A DNA stretch of 64,000 nt from Shewanella sediminis HAW-EB3 (GTDB lineage: Bacteria; Pseudomonadota; Gammaproteobacteria; Enterobacterales; Shewanellaceae). Within the stretch, counting starts at the first letter, position 1. Each line of letters begins with the position of its first letter. A program made the translations under genes and the position numbers. Positions 37,451 through 47,507 of this stretch are shown in pieces. Below the pieces are notes generated by a model that had not been told where the DNA came from, did no database searches, and was given only the letters and a program-made list of their open reading frames with translations. The stretch is taken from assembly GCF_000018025.1 (NCBI RefSeq), contig NC_009831.1, positions 3,906,001 to 3,970,000 of the forward strand, given 5' to 3'.

Positions 37451-37485
37451 ACCCTGTCTTTAGCCATCTAATCGATAGAACAAAG

Positions 37486-37998
37486 TCAGCACCTAGCCTG
37501 CAGCCGCAGACTCACCCCATAATATCGGTAATAGCCGATGATGTTGCTGCCAATAAACAACAGCTCCATGACCACGGCGGTCGGCGAACCAGCCAGATAG
37601 TTATGAATCAGCCACAGAGAAGTCCCCACAATCATTAGCTGCCGCAGACGTTGGTCGCTTTGACAAAATGCAGCCGTGGTTTGAAATACCGTTCCGCTAA
37701 AACTCAACAAGCTGATTAAGCCGGTAAACGTCATCAAGGTGATCATTAAGGCGCTGGTTAAAAAGAGGAGCATCAACCTCTTAGAGGTAGTGAATATACT
37801 GGAAAAATAACGAATACTTGCCAGCAACATTAAGCCTGCTGCGGTCCACTGTTCCAGTAAAACAAAATGAGCACTAATCAAGATGCCTGAGACACATAAG
37901 CAACAGACGATTTTTTGCCTCTGCTTAAATTGAAATGATACCAGATCGAATACGATGGCAATGGCTATCAACACTTGAGACCAGATAAATGCCGACAC
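37486..37998 (-). CDS. YgjV-family inner-membrane protein
   Basis: 170 residues with about five to six hydrophobic helices and few charges. It resembles the bacterial YgjV inner-membrane family (WSQVLIAIAIVFDLVSFQFK at the N-terminus, SLWLIHNYLAGSPTAVVMEL and GSNIIGYYRYY near the C-terminus). Function unknown. The next gene on the same strand, upstream, is a Crp/Fnr-like regulator 93 bp away. Confidence 0.82.
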   Translation of the reverse strand: MSAFIWSQVLIAIAIVFDLVSFQFKQRQKIVCCLCVSGILISAHFVLLEQWTAAGLMLLASIRYFSSIFTTSKRLMLLFLTSALMITLMTFTGLISLLSFSGTVFQTTAAFCQSDQRLRQLMIVGTSLWLIHNYLAGSPTAVVMELLFIGSNIIGYYRYYGVSLRLQARC

Positions 37999-38090
37999 TG
38001 TTTCCCCCTGCGAAAATTATGATAAAAATTATGCAGGGATTATGGGGAGAAACCGCAAAGGAGGAATTAACTTAAGTTAAGTTGTTCTCT

Positions 38091-38666
38091 TTATTTTTCG
38101 CACTTAATTCTCGCTTTTAATCGAGACAGGCTGACAGGGTTGATGCCTATATAGCTGGCAATTTGAATGTTGTTAAGCTTACTCACCCAATGCGGCCAAT
38201 ACTGCTGCAGGTGCCGATACCTTTGTTCCGGGGTATTGAGTAATAAGAGGGCCTCTTTCTGCTCTTTAAATATCAGTTGTTGCTGCAATAGTGCGACTTT
38301 AGCGGGTAAGAAATGAGGTAATGCCAGTAAGCTCAAGGGGACTTTTATCACTTCAGCATCACAGATAGTTTCGATTTGATATTGAGCCGCCACTCCCTGC
38401 AACCAACTTGAATAGAGGAAACATAGCTCTCCCTCAAAATAAAACTCCTTACATCGTTCAAGGCCACTCTCCCCGTAATGACATGCTCTAAGCGTGCCAG
38501 ACACAATAAAATAACCATAGTCCTGCTCCGCCCCCTGAACGAGTAACACCTCAGCTGTGCCCAATGAGATCGACCTGAATTGAGACAGTTGTGATTTAAC
38601 CACCTCACTTGGAATGCCAAAACCGGAGAAAAAATTAACAACCTCTGTGAATCTACTCACCATCAA
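38091..38666 (-). CDS. Crp/Fnr-family cyclic-nucleotide-binding-domain regulator
   Basis: 191 residues. N-terminal cyclic-nucleotide-binding beta-roll with EVLLVQGAEQDYGYFIVSGT and FYFEGELCFLYSSW; C-terminal helix-turn-helix region KLNNIQIASYIGINPVSLSR. Such short members often sense small molecules loosely and control nearby genes; the effector is not predictable. It probably starts at the second Met (38663) or the first. Confidence 0.85.
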   Translation of the reverse strand: MMVSRFTEVVNFFSGFGIPSEVVKSQLSQFRSISLGTAEVLLVQGAEQDYGYFIVSGTLRACHYGESGLERCKEFYFEGELCFLYSSWLQGVAAQYQIETICDAEVIKVPLSLLALPHFLPAKVALLQQQLIFKEQKEALLLLNTPEQRYRHLQQYWPHWVSKLNNIQIASYIGINPVSLSRLKARIKCEK

Positions 38667-38860
38667 AACAACCAGCCTCTTCGAGTCTTATCGGCCAAGA
38701 CTAGCACATAAACCATTGAGAAAATGTTTAGTTAATTCAGGTCTAATAGATTTTCTAGATTCACCGAATCGATACATACCACTTCATGCAATCGCACATA
38801 TCGATCAATAATATTTACAGGCAGAAAGAGCACAACGTTATACATTTAAGAGACCCCCCA

Positions 38861-40369
38861 ATGGATCTAACAAAAAGCTGTTTAGTAATATCGATGAGTC
38901 TGGCATTTACCGTACAGGCTGAAACATTAACCCGTGACAATGGTGCACCGGTAGGTGATAACCAAAACTCAATCACGGCCGGTAGTAACGGCAGCGTACT
39001 TCTTCAAGACGTTCAACTTATTCAGAAACTACAACGCTTCGCCCGTGAACGTATTCCTGAGCGTGTAGTGCATGCCAGAGGTACTGGAGTGCATGGAGAG
39101 TTTATCTCGAGTGGAGATTTCGGTGAACTCACTCAAGCGGCACCATTTGCTAAAAAAAATAAGGTGACACCTGTATTTGTTCGTTTCTCAACGGTGGTCC
39201 ACTCCAAAGGCTCTCCTGAAACTCTTCGTGATCCCCGTGGGTTCGCCACCCGTTTTTACTCCGAGCAGGGTAACTGGGATCTGGTTGGTAACAATCTACC
39301 GGTATTCTTCATCCGCGATGCAATAAAGTTTCCGGACATGGTGCACTCACTAAAACCATCGCCGGTAACCAATAAGCAAGACCCTAACCGCTTCTTCGAC
39401 TTTTTCAGCCACGAAGCGACGGCAACCAATATGCTGACTTGGGTTTATACCAATTTAGGTACGCCTTCCAGTTACCGTAAGATGGACGGCTGGGGTGTAC
39501 ACGCTTACAAGTTTATTAATGATGAAAACCGGGTTAAATACGTTAAGTTCCATTGGGTGAGTCAACAGGGTGTCGAAGGACTAAGACCCAATGAAGTCAC
39601 AAAAATACAGGGGCAGAACTTTAATCACCTGACCGATGATCTTTATAGCCAAATAGATCAAGGTAACTTCCCTAAATGGGACCTTAAGGTCAAAGTAATA
39701 AGCCCTGAAGATCTGAACAAGTTTGACTATAACCCACTCGATGCAACCAAGATGTGGCTGGATGTGCCTGAAACTAAGGTGGGCACCATGACACTCAATC
39801 GTGTTCCCGACAACTTCTTCCAGGAGACTGAACAGGCGGCATTTGCCCCATCAAATCTGATCCCGGGCATAGAGCCATCTGAAGATAGATTATTGCAGGG
39901 ACGTATCTTCTCATATGCCGATACTCAACTGTATCGCCTGGGGGCCAACCTATCTCAGCTGCCGATCAACCAAGCTAAGGCCAATGTAGCTAATCATAAC
40001 CAAGAGGGAGCGGCTAATTTCGGTAATACACGCTCTGATGTTAACTATCAACCTAGTGTCAACTTAGATCTGGCTGAAGATGCGCGCTATCGTTCGGTAA
40101 ACACACCTCTGTCCGGTACGGTTCAGCAGGCGGCTATCCCTAAGCAAGATAACTTCACTCAGGCAGGCATCTTGTACCGTAGCTTAAGCAAACAAGACAG
40201 GAGCGACCTTATTACTAACCTATCGGGCGATCTGGGGAAAGTAAGAGATAGCAATGTGAAGCACCAGATGCTGAGCTACTTCTATCAAGCCGATAAGGAT
40301 TTTGGTGAACGACTCACTAAGGCCGTGAACGGTGATCTGAGCGAAGTGAAAAAAAGAATAAAAAGTTAA
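38861..40369 (+). CDS. katB: KatB-like periplasmic haem catalase
   Basis: 502 residues from the ATG at 38861, giving a signal peptide MDLTKSCLVISMSLAFTVQA, so it is exported; the frame extends to 38786. Clade-3-type catalase: catalytic His71 in VHARGTGVHGEF, the NADPH/haem region RFSTVVHSKGSPETLRDPRG, and proximal haem ligand Tyr in RIFSYADTQLYRLG. It breaks down hydrogen peroxide. The ankyrin gene follows at once, matching the katB-ankB pair known from Pseudomonas and Shewanella. Ribosome site weak. Confidence 0.92.
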   Translation: MDLTKSCLVISMSLAFTVQAETLTRDNGAPVGDNQNSITAGSNGSVLLQDVQLIQKLQRFARERIPERVVHARGTGVHGEFISSGDFGELTQAAPFAKKNKVTPVFVRFSTVVHSKGSPETLRDPRGFATRFYSEQGNWDLVGNNLPVFFIRDAIKFPDMVHSLKPSPVTNKQDPNRFFDFFSHEATATNMLTWVYTNLGTPSSYRKMDGWGVHAYKFINDENRVKYVKFHWVSQQGVEGLRPNEVTKIQGQNFNHLTDDLYSQIDQGNFPKWDLKVKVISPEDLNKFDYNPLDATKMWLDVPETKVGTMTLNRVPDNFFQETEQAAFAPSNLIPGIEPSEDRLLQGRIFSYADTQLYRLGANLSQLPINQAKANVANHNQEGAANFGNTRSDVNYQPSVNLDLAEDARYRSVNTPLSGTVQQAAIPKQDNFTQAGILYRSLSKQDRSDLITNLSGDLGKVRDSNVKHQMLSYFYQADKDFGERLTKAVNGDLSEVKKRIKS

Positions 40370-40403
40370 ACTGTAAACTTGGGCAAGTGTTAACCGAGTA
40401 AGC

Positions 40404-40455
40404 CCCGCAAGACGTAAATTAGCTCTTTCTGCCCACAAAGAGTGTGTCTTGCGGG
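40404..40455 (+). other. Hairpin between katB and the ankyrin gene
   Basis: CCCGCAAGAC (40404-40413) pairs with GTCTTGCGGG (40446-40455); inside, CTCTTT (40423-40428) pairs with AAAGAG (40437-40442). No T-run follows. It may limit read-through into ankB or stabilise katB mRNA. Confidence 0.55.
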
Positions 40456-40501
40456 CAACCCGACTTTGAAACTAATACCATATTTATCAAATATTAAGAT
40501 T

Positions 40502-41164
40502 ATGATGACAAGCTCACTATCGATAAAATCCATTTTGCTACTACTCTCAGTTAATCTGGCGGTAAGTACTTTTATATCGCTTCTGTATATCTCGCTTCCT
40601 ATGGCAAGCACACTCGATCTTGTAGAAGAAATTTCAATCTCCTCCCACCCGGGTAACACTTTGGCTCTTGATACAAATGTCACAGAAGTTAAGCAAACCA
40701 CCGCAACAAGGGATATCTTAAAGGCTGATAGCAAGCAAAATCCTGCCCAGGTTACTCCCCCTCAACACGGTGAACAAACAAGGGAACTCATGAACTACTT
40801 TTTTGCGGCAGCCAGAACCGGAGATATCGAACTGTTAACCCACTTCATCGATGCCGGGTTTCCCATCGATCAGCGAAATGCACAAAGCTATACCGCACTG
40901 ATGGTTGCAGCCTACAACGGACAGGAGAGAGCGACACTCAGCTTGTTAGCACGAGGATCCAACGCCTGCCTTCAAGATAAACGCGGTAACACAGCCATCA
41001 TGGGCGCGCTCATCAAGGGGGAATGGTCAATAATGAAACACCTCTACAGTCAGACTTGTGATGCCTATTTAACGAACAAATCGGGTATGACATTAAATGA
41101 ATTTGCCTTGTATTGGGGGCAGAGCGAGCGCTTACAACAGATGGAAAGCTCACTACAAAGATAA
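40502..41164 (+). CDS. ankB: AnkB-like ankyrin-repeat protein
   Basis: 220 residues from the ATG at 40502 (another at 40505). N-terminal hydrophobic helix (about 8-33) anchors or exports it; about three ankyrin repeats follow (about residues 100-215), with NYFFAAARTGDIELLTHFID, AQSYTALMVAAYNGQERATL and RGNTAIMGALIKGEWSIMKH. In Pseudomonas aeruginosa AnkB supports KatB activity in the periplasm; the same arrangement here argues for the same role. Confidence 0.85.
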   Translation: MMTSSLSIKSILLLLSVNLAVSTFISLLYISLPMASTLDLVEEISISSHPGNTLALDTNVTEVKQTTATRDILKADSKQNPAQVTPPQHGEQTRELMNYFFAAARTGDIELLTHFIDAGFPIDQRNAQSYTALMVAAYNGQERATLSLLARGSNACLQDKRGNTAIMGALIKGEWSIMKHLYSQTCDAYLTNKSGMTLNEFALYWGQSERLQQMESSLQR

Positions 41165-41229
41165 CGCTTAAGTTAGGGTTCAAGCTCAGGCTTGGGTTTG
41201 AAATTGTGCTCGGACTTGAGATCAGAAGG

Positions 41230-42126
41230 CTACTCAAGATAATGTTGCAACAGGGCCTCTCCCTGAGTTTCTCGGATACCCTTCAGGGTAAGCCAAAACT
41301 CTAATGAGAACTCAGAATGAGCCCTATACCATTGATGAGAAACAGGCATAAACCAATGCACACGCATAAAAGGAGTTGTTAGCGACACTAGCTTATCGGT
41401 CAGTTGCAGATCATCAATAACCCGGCGGCCAATGCTCTCCTCAACCACATAACCATCCAGACGATCCAACGCCAATAGCGCGAAGCCATCGGTAAGGGAG
41501 AGGTTTTGCTCATGTAACACCCCAAGTTCACTCAATTTTTGGTATGCAATATAACCCAGTGGTGCCGCAATACCGTGGCGGACACCAGAAAAATCACTGC
41601 CATCCCAATTGAGTCCAGAGCCTGACTTAGTATAGATGAGGTAATCGACAAACCAGATAGCCATCTCATTATCTACCGCTTCCCCCATCTTTGGAAATAC
41701 GCCCCATGAGTCACGTTCAGAAGACCAGATAGCGGCAATGATCCCATCGACCTTGCCTTGACCCAGCCGCTGAATGCAACGCTTCCAAGGCATAAAGGAG
41801 AAGCTTAACTCTATACCATGCTGCTCTGCCGCAAGGATTAACAGATCCGCTAAGACTCCATGCTCACCGAGTACTATCACACCATCCTCAGGTACCCCCT
41901 GAATAAAAGGCATATTATCTTGCATCTCAAAACAGACTCTAAATGGCCTGTCAGGTGACGCTGAAGCGACGGGAGCCCCAATAGCTGCCCCCATAGACAA
42001 CACTAACCCTACAAGGCAGAGGCTACGGCCCAATAAACGAATGGCAACTCTATGCCAGGATTTAATACTCAGTGCCAAAATGCAATTACTCAAGATGCTC
42101 TCCATCGGCCGAATTTTCCGATACAC
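41230..42126 (-). CDS. Periplasmic solute-binding protein, family 3-like
   Basis: 298 residues as read from 42126; an ATG at 42105 is an alternative start. N-terminal signal around LCLVGLVLSMGAAIGAPVASA. The mature part resembles family 3 (amino-acid type) binding proteins: FRVCFEMQDNMPFIQG, LADLLILAAEQHGIELSFSF, GKVDGIIAAIWSSERD. No permease or ATPase gene is nearby, so it may be an orphan receptor rather than part of an ABC transporter. Confidence 0.8.
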   Translation of the reverse strand: MYRKIRPMESILSNCILALSIKSWHRVAIRLLGRSLCLVGLVLSMGAAIGAPVASASPDRPFRVCFEMQDNMPFIQGVPEDGVIVLGEHGVLADLLILAAEQHGIELSFSFMPWKRCIQRLGQGKVDGIIAAIWSSERDSWGVFPKMGEAVDNEMAIWFVDYLIYTKSGSGLNWDGSDFSGVRHGIAAPLGYIAYQKLSELGVLHEQNLSLTDGFALLALDRLDGYVVEESIGRRVIDDLQLTDKLVSLTTPFMRVHWFMPVSHQWYRAHSEFSLEFWLTLKGIRETQGEALLQHYLE

Positions 42127-42524
42127 CTAAAGATCTTTTAGTCGATGAAATCGCCTTTGTCCATCGAAGCAATAAAGATAGCCTCAGTGTCACCTCACCA
42201 ACGAAAACTCCACTATTGAGCAACTGCCGGGGAGAACTCCTCGGTGATAAGAGGTAACTCTCTTGCCTGCTCCCTCAAGTAATCCATTCCAGAGAGGAAA
42301 CCTGTAATAATGAGTCTCAAAACGGCTTAAACGACTCAAAAATCAATATAGCCAGACCGACCAAGATATTCCAAATGGTCATATCAAACACTGGACATGG
42401 AACCGAGTTATCACGACAATTCGCCCATCATTTAACTCCTGTGTTTTTATCAGTTGAAACATGGCGACTCAGCCAATGTCACTTCTCTGTTATCTACTTC
42501 ATTTACTTTAAAATTGTTGTCTTA
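42127..42524. other. Intergenic region without a supported gene
   Basis: 398 bp between divergent genes for the solute-binding protein and a YeeE/YedE transporter. It should contain both promoters; no repeat, operator or small gene stands out. Confidence 0.45.
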
Positions 42525-43778
42525 ATGAATAAAAAACAAGCGCTATCTGCCGTCTTAATCCTTATTGTCACCCTCGTCTTAGGTGGCACACTGCTTGAGG
42601 ACTCATCTCTTTTTTTACGCTTACTGTTCGGTTTAAGTCTTGGGTTCGCCTTAGCCAAGGGCTCGATTGGTTTTGCCGGAAGTGTTAATCGTGCCTACAG
42701 GCGCGGCTCGACTCAACTCTTACAAACCTTAATGCTGATGTTCGTGGTGACCGCTGTTATCAATGCCGGGTTATTGCTCAATTCTGATATCAATCATTAC
42801 GATCTCTGGGTTAATCCAATCAATTTAGGCTTACTCCTGGGGGGCGTGATGTTTGGTGCAGGCATGAGTCTGTCGAGCTGCTGCGCGACAGGCGTCATGG
42901 TCGAGTTGGTGAGTGATGTTCCCCGTGCGTTAACGACATTGCTCTTTTTTGGCGCCGGTGTTTTCATAGGCTTTCCACTCCAGGCGACCCAGAGCTGGAT
43001 CACCACGACGGCATTTTCTTCAGCCAGCTTCACCGGTAAGGGCGTCTACCTCCCGGATCTATTTAGCTGGGGCCCATTAAACGGCTACTTTATGGCTGTA
43101 TTAATGACGATGATACTCGCCGGCATAGTGGTGTTTTGCGCCAAGAAGTATGAAAACTACCGTCGCGCCAATGGATCATTCTTAGGTGTCGATGGAGAGA
43201 TCGCACGTCAAAAAATGACAGCAAGAGGTACTGAGCAAGGCTTCACCCTATTGAGTATCGACAGCTATCGACAGTGGTTGGGTAACCTATGGGAGATGAA
43301 GACCACGGCGCTCGTTATCGCCTTAATCTTTGGTGTGATGATGATGTCCACAGGCGCTGGATGGGGCGCGTCGACGCCATTCGGGATCTGGTTCGCTAAA
43401 GGCTTAATGGCCTTTGGGGTCAGTGTAGATGACATTGCCAACTTTACCCATCGCCCAACGGCTATGTTTACCACCCCATTCTTCAGCCATGGGATTTCAG
43501 TGCAAAATTTTGCCATCATGTTAGGCGCCTTGGTGGCCGTGCTCTTCATGGGAAAATTTGCCTTCTCATTTAAGCTTAATCATTCACCGAAACAGTTCGC
43601 ACTTTTCGCCTTAGGCGGCCTCCTGATGGGATTGGGTACTCGCTTCGCCAATGGCTGTAATGTTGGCGCCCTATTTACCCCTATCGCTAACTTGTCGCTA
43701 TCTGGCTGGATTTACCTGATCTTTTTGCTTGTCGGCGGCGTGATCGGCAACCGATTTCATCAAGCGGTTGTAAAGTAG
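42525..43778 (+). CDS. YeeE/YedE-family sulfur-compound transporter
   Basis: 417 residues from the ATG at 42525, chosen because MNKKQALSAVLILIVTLVLG begins a membrane helix; 50 upstream in-frame codons lack membrane-protein character. About ten membrane helices. Two similar halves carry the Sulf_transp motifs, each with conserved cysteine: MSLSSCCATGVMVELVSD and TRFANGCNVGALFTPIANLS. Family members take up thiosulfate or similar sulfur compounds. No clear ribosome site. Confidence 0.87.
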   Translation: MNKKQALSAVLILIVTLVLGGTLLEDSSLFLRLLFGLSLGFALAKGSIGFAGSVNRAYRRGSTQLLQTLMLMFVVTAVINAGLLLNSDINHYDLWVNPINLGLLLGGVMFGAGMSLSSCCATGVMVELVSDVPRALTTLLFFGAGVFIGFPLQATQSWITTTAFSSASFTGKGVYLPDLFSWGPLNGYFMAVLMTMILAGIVVFCAKKYENYRRANGSFLGVDGEIARQKMTARGTEQGFTLLSIDSYRQWLGNLWEMKTTALVIALIFGVMMMSTGAGWGASTPFGIWFAKGLMAFGVSVDDIANFTHRPTAMFTTPFFSHGISVQNFAIMLGALVAVLFMGKFAFSFKLNHSPKQFALFALGGLLMGLGTRFANGCNVGALFTPIANLSLSGWIYLIFLLVGGVIGNRFHQAVVK

Positions 43779-43992
43779 CCAGAGTAAAGCAGTGGAACAA
43801 CCTAAGACAGAGTAGAGTAATGGAATACTTCACTCTCTCTTATGCCATTGGATATTCCCCTTAGCCCCCATCAACACTCCCGCTTACAAAATTTCTAAAC
43901 TCTGAAAGAGCAGATATCTATCACTCTTAGTCGCGCATATGTTATAAATAAGTTAAATTCAATCGTCATCAAGGATAGAGGGGGAGCTAGAT

Positions 43993-44508
43993 TTGATTAT
44001 TGCTGAAACGGACAGGCTGGTTTTACGGCAATTCAACGACCAGGATACTCATGCCATATACCTGCTTAACAGCATTCCCGAGATATTGACCTATATTCCA
44101 GGCGAACCTATGTCATCGGTATCTCAAGCCGAGCAGATACTCAATGAGGTCATACTTCCAAGCTATGAAGAGTTAGGTTATTGCCGCTGGGCTGTCGAGC
44201 ATAAAGCCGATAAAAAAGTGATTGGTTTTTGTGGACCAAAGTTTGTCACCGAATTTAACGAAGTCGAATTAGGATATCGCTACCTTCCGGAATATTGGGG
44301 CAAAGGAATAGGCTTCGAAGCCGGAAGTAAGGCACTGGAAGCCTTCCCGCAATTTGGTATCAATGAAGCCATAGCCTTAATCCTGTTAGGTAATAGAGGC
44401 TCCGAAGCATTAGCCAGAAAAGTGGGCATGATTGAACGTGGAAGAGATAGCTATATGGGGCATAAGGTCACGGTATTTCATAAGCAGTTATCGACTAAAA
44501 CAGATTAA
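43993..44508 (+). CDS. GNAT-family N-acetyltransferase
   Basis: 171 residues starting with TTG at 43993, supported by GGGGAG seven to eleven bases upstream; no ATG fits. RimJ/RimL-type fold: TDRLVLRQFNDQDTHAIYLL, WAVEHKADKKVIGFCGPKFV, ELGYRYLPEYWGKGIGFEAG (acetyl-CoA loop) and GNRGSEALARKVGM. The substrate is unknown. Confidence 0.88.
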   Translation: MIIAETDRLVLRQFNDQDTHAIYLLNSIPEILTYIPGEPMSSVSQAEQILNEVILPSYEELGYCRWAVEHKADKKVIGFCGPKFVTEFNEVELGYRYLPEYWGKGIGFEAGSKALEAFPQFGINEAIALILLGNRGSEALARKVGMIERGRDSYMGHKVTVFHKQLSTKTD

Positions 44509-44556
44509 GAGTGAGCCCACAGCAGCATTCCCGAATAAACAACACGTTAAAATAAA

Positions 44557-44584
44557 AAACCGGGAGCCGTTTGGCTCCCGGTTT
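44557..44584 (-). terminator. Rho-independent terminator of the chemoreceptor operon
   Basis: AAACCGGGAGCC, GTTT loop and GGCTCCCGGTTT form a perfect 12-bp stem, followed on the minus strand by TTTTTTATTTT. It can also stop the convergent acetyltransferase transcript. Confidence 0.88.
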
Positions 44585-44607
44585 ACACTTTCCTTTTCGA
44601 ATCTTGC

Positions 44608-46284
44608 CTACACTTTAAATTGAGTCAGCTGCTTTGAAAGCGTCTCGCTTATTCGATTTAACGACTCACAAGTCTCTACCGTATTTGACACTTGGATTGA
44701 TGTCAGGTTAGACAACTCGCTTATCTGAATTACCCTCTGATTCAACTCGTCGGTGACCCCGGTTTGCTCGGTCGCTGCATGAGCAATTTGAGTATTCATC
44801 TCTGTCACGGTGTGCATGGAGCCGGTTATCGCATCCAGCGCCTCACTCGCAGATTGCGCACCTTGCAGGGTATCAGAACTCACCGTTTTGCTCGACTCCA
44901 TTGCTGTCACAGCTTGCTTGGTCAAAGTTTGAATTTCATCAATAATCTCCCGAATATCCTTGGTACTACTTTCCGCTTTTGCGGCAAGGGCTCTAACTTC
45001 ATCGGCCACGACTGCAAACCCTCTCCCCTGCTCACCGGCCCTGGCAGCCTCGATAGCAGCGTTGAGTGCCAGCAAGTTTGTCTGCTCCGATACCGACTGA
45101 ATAACATTAACCACAGAATAGATAGATGAAGACTTTTGATCCAATGAATCGATGACATCGACTGCACTTTGTACTTCATCGGCAAGGCTGGCAACCGAAC
45201 TCAACGCACTGTTAACGACCAGCTTACCCGAATCTGCATGCCCATTGACTTCGACCGCTGCCGTTTCGGCGCCAATTGCATTCTGGGCCACTTCCTGAGA
45301 GGTCACACTCATCTCATTAATCGCGGTGGCGATCTGTTCAACTTCCTGCTGCTGTTTGTGCATCGCCTCATTGCCATCCGTCATCGCTTGCAGGGTTTGA
45401 TTCGAGGCCTGACGTAACTCCTCCATTGAGTGGGTGACGTCGGTAAGCAGAACCTGAATTTTTTCAACGAAACGATTGAAGGCGCCGGCAATTAACGCCA
45501 TCTCATCATCCCCCTCCGCCTCCAGGCGTTGAGTCAGGTCGCCATCACCATCGGCAATATCCTGCATAAGGTGCACAGTCTTATTGATAGGATGAATCAC
45601 GGCCCGCACGATAAGGAACGCGGCGGCCATAGACAACAAAGCCAAAATCACTAACGCAGACACAAACAGTTTTTGCTGCCATTGCACTTCGCCGGAAGCT
45701 TCAGTCGCCAGATCTTTAATTTCGGCGCTGGTATCCAGAGTTGACTGACTCACCTCAACCTGCTGACGCAAGAAGACGTCAAGCTCGGAGACCTTAGCAG
45801 CCTGCTGTGAAATTTGAACGCTGAAGTTGTCCATATTTTTAGACGAATCGACAATATTAATTAATGCCTCACGCCTGAGTCGCTCACTGATGTCGCCTAT
45901 CTCATCGCTAACCTCTTCCAGAATAGACAGCGCATCTTCGTCGGTCACATCTTCCGATAGCTCTTCGATCGTATCCATCAGCTCAGTCAGCGTCACGTTG
46001 ATATCATCGACTTTCTTACTGATAAGTTTTGTTCTTTGATTTGCACGCTTGATGCCATCGACAATCGACATCATGTCGGCATTGACGACGCCAAGTTGCT
46101 CGCTTCCGCTGGCCGAGCCTTGCGTTGCCTTCTCGGCACTCTTTGCACTACTCGATGACGCATCTACAACCTGCTCAAAACGTTGAGTCAGGCCATTAAA
46201 AGAGACCATAGCACCAAGACTAATCCCGATAAGCAAAACACAAAGTAGAGCGCCACTTGCATATAACTTCGTTTTTATTAGCAT
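44608..46284 (-). CDS. Methyl-accepting chemotaxis protein
   Basis: 558 residues. Membrane helix 1 (about 8-28), a periplasmic region (about 29-205) that is Ser- and Glu-rich and strongly coiled-coil, membrane helix 2 (about 206-228, [19 protein letters not shown]), HAMP, and a cytoplasmic signalling domain with [20 protein letters not shown]. It follows a double-PilJ protein gene by 28 bp and is probably cotranscribed, so the two may sense together. Confidence 0.93.
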   Translation of the reverse strand: MLIKTKLYASGALLCVLLIGISLGAMVSFNGLTQRFEQVVDASSSSAKSAEKATQGSASGSEQLGVVNADMMSIVDGIKRANQRTKLISKKVDDINVTLTELMDTIEELSEDVTDEDALSILEEVSDEIGDISERLRREALINIVDSSKNMDNFSVQISQQAAKVSELDVFLRQQVEVSQSTLDTSAEIKDLATEASGEVQWQQKLFVSALVILALLSMAAAFLIVRAVIHPINKTVHLMQDIADGDGDLTQRLEAEGDDEMALIAGAFNRFVEKIQVLLTDVTHSMEELRQASNQTLQAMTDGNEAMHKQQQEVEQIATAINEMSVTSQEVAQNAIGAETAAVEVNGHADSGKLVVNSALSSVASLADEVQSAVDVIDSLDQKSSSIYSVVNVIQSVSEQTNLLALNAAIEAARAGEQGRGFAVVADEVRALAAKAESSTKDIREIIDEIQTLTKQAVTAMESSKTVSSDTLQGAQSASEALDAITGSMHTVTEMNTQIAHAATEQTGVTDELNQRVIQISELSNLTSIQVSNTVETCESLNRISETLSKQLTQFKV

Positions 46285-46312
46285 AAAGTTATCCCCGCTA
46301 AGTTAAGTTCTA

Positions 46313-47209
46313 CTATTTTGCCGCCTCTTTCTCATATAGCTTTACTGCGGCATTCATCTGCTTGAGTAGTGGGAGGTTAGACTGAGCAACGGCGTCGACT
46401 TGGGCCGGAGATATTGCTGTCGTTTTATAATCGGCTCCCTGCTCGACTAATGGCTTAAACTTCACCCATAGGCCATCAACCACATCCAGTTGTTCGCGAA
46501 TGTGCTGAGGTTTTGTACCGGGCAAACCTAACACCTCATCACCACCTTTTAACCCTTTGAGCGTACGGTCGAACAGGGAGTAGGTTTCCAGCAAGTTCAA
46601 TTTATTCTGCTCAATGTCATGACTCAGGGCTATGAGGAAAAACTCTTTACTCATTTTCTGAGTCAGCATTCTCTGCTTACCCGAAAGGTTAAGTGTCGCT
46701 GCGAGCCCCGGCGCCGCTTTTAGCCCACTCTTCTTCGCCTCTTTTTCATATAAACCTACCGCTTTATTCATCTGCTTCAACAAGGGCAAATTCTGACTGG
46801 CAATCAGTGCCAGCTGCTCATCTGACACCGATTTTGAGGTGATGATAGATTGAATCACGGGGTAGAAATCGGCCCAAATGCCAGCAACCTTATCGAGTTG
46901 GCGGACGATACGTTTACTCTCGGTAGCTGGCAGACCCAGAGAGGCATCTCCCTCTTTCAAACCTTTAAGTGTCTTATCAAATAAAAATGAGGTAGCAGAT
47001 AAATTAGAGAGGTTTTTTTCGGCGTCGACACTAAGTCCTATCAGAGTGACCTCTTTAGACATCTTCTGAGATAACATACGTTGCTTACCGGAGAGGTTTA
47101 AGATCACACCATATTCGGCCGAGGTGGGTTCAGCGTAAGCTGAAAAGGTAAAGCCCAACATCAAGCCACATAAAACGCACGAACTGATAAACAGGTTATA
47201 GAGTTTCAT
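46313..47209 (-). CDS. Periplasmic protein with two PilJ-type sensory domains
   Basis: 298 residues from the ATG at 47207-47209 (AGGA ribosome site; the frame reaches 47236). Signal peptide ending near SAYAEP. Two homologous halves each begin with NLSGKQRMLSQKMSKE-type sequence (about residues 36-60 and 175-200) and end NLPLLKQMNKAVGLYEKEA or NLPLLKQMNAAVKLYEKEA: the type IV pili chemotaxis transducer N-terminal (PilJ) domain. It lacks membrane and signalling parts, so it is a free periplasmic binding protein, probably a partner of the adjoining chemoreceptor. Confidence 0.87.
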   Translation of the reverse strand: MKLYNLFISSCVLCGLMLGFTFSAYAEPTSAEYGVILNLSGKQRMLSQKMSKEVTLIGLSVDAEKNLSNLSATSFLFDKTLKGLKEGDASLGLPATESKRIVRQLDKVAGIWADFYPVIQSIITSKSVSDEQLALIASQNLPLLKQMNKAVGLYEKEAKKSGLKAAPGLAATLNLSGKQRMLTQKMSKEFFLIALSHDIEQNKLNLLETYSLFDRTLKGLKGGDEVLGLPGTKPQHIREQLDVVDGLWVKFKPLVEQGADYKTTAISPAQVDAVAQSNLPLLKQMNAAVKLYEKEAAK

Positions 47210-47507
47210 TTTCGAGATCCTTTCAATTAAAGCCAAATGTTTAGCTAAATAAAACTATAGTCCAATAACAAGGCAATAGCTCTCGCTATCCTTACAAAGT
47301 TAAGCTGATTTACCAATAACTTAAGATATAAACCCCTCTATCAAATCGTTAAGTTTTCTTTACATATTTTTGAGACCATTTAGCAAAATAGATGGTCAAA
47401 CTCTATGAACAAATAAAGAGCACAAACTCTTCGTTAGAATTATGTTCTGAAACAGAGTTAAAGACTATTAGACCCTTGGCTATTTGCCCAATAAACGATT
47501 TCCCCAT

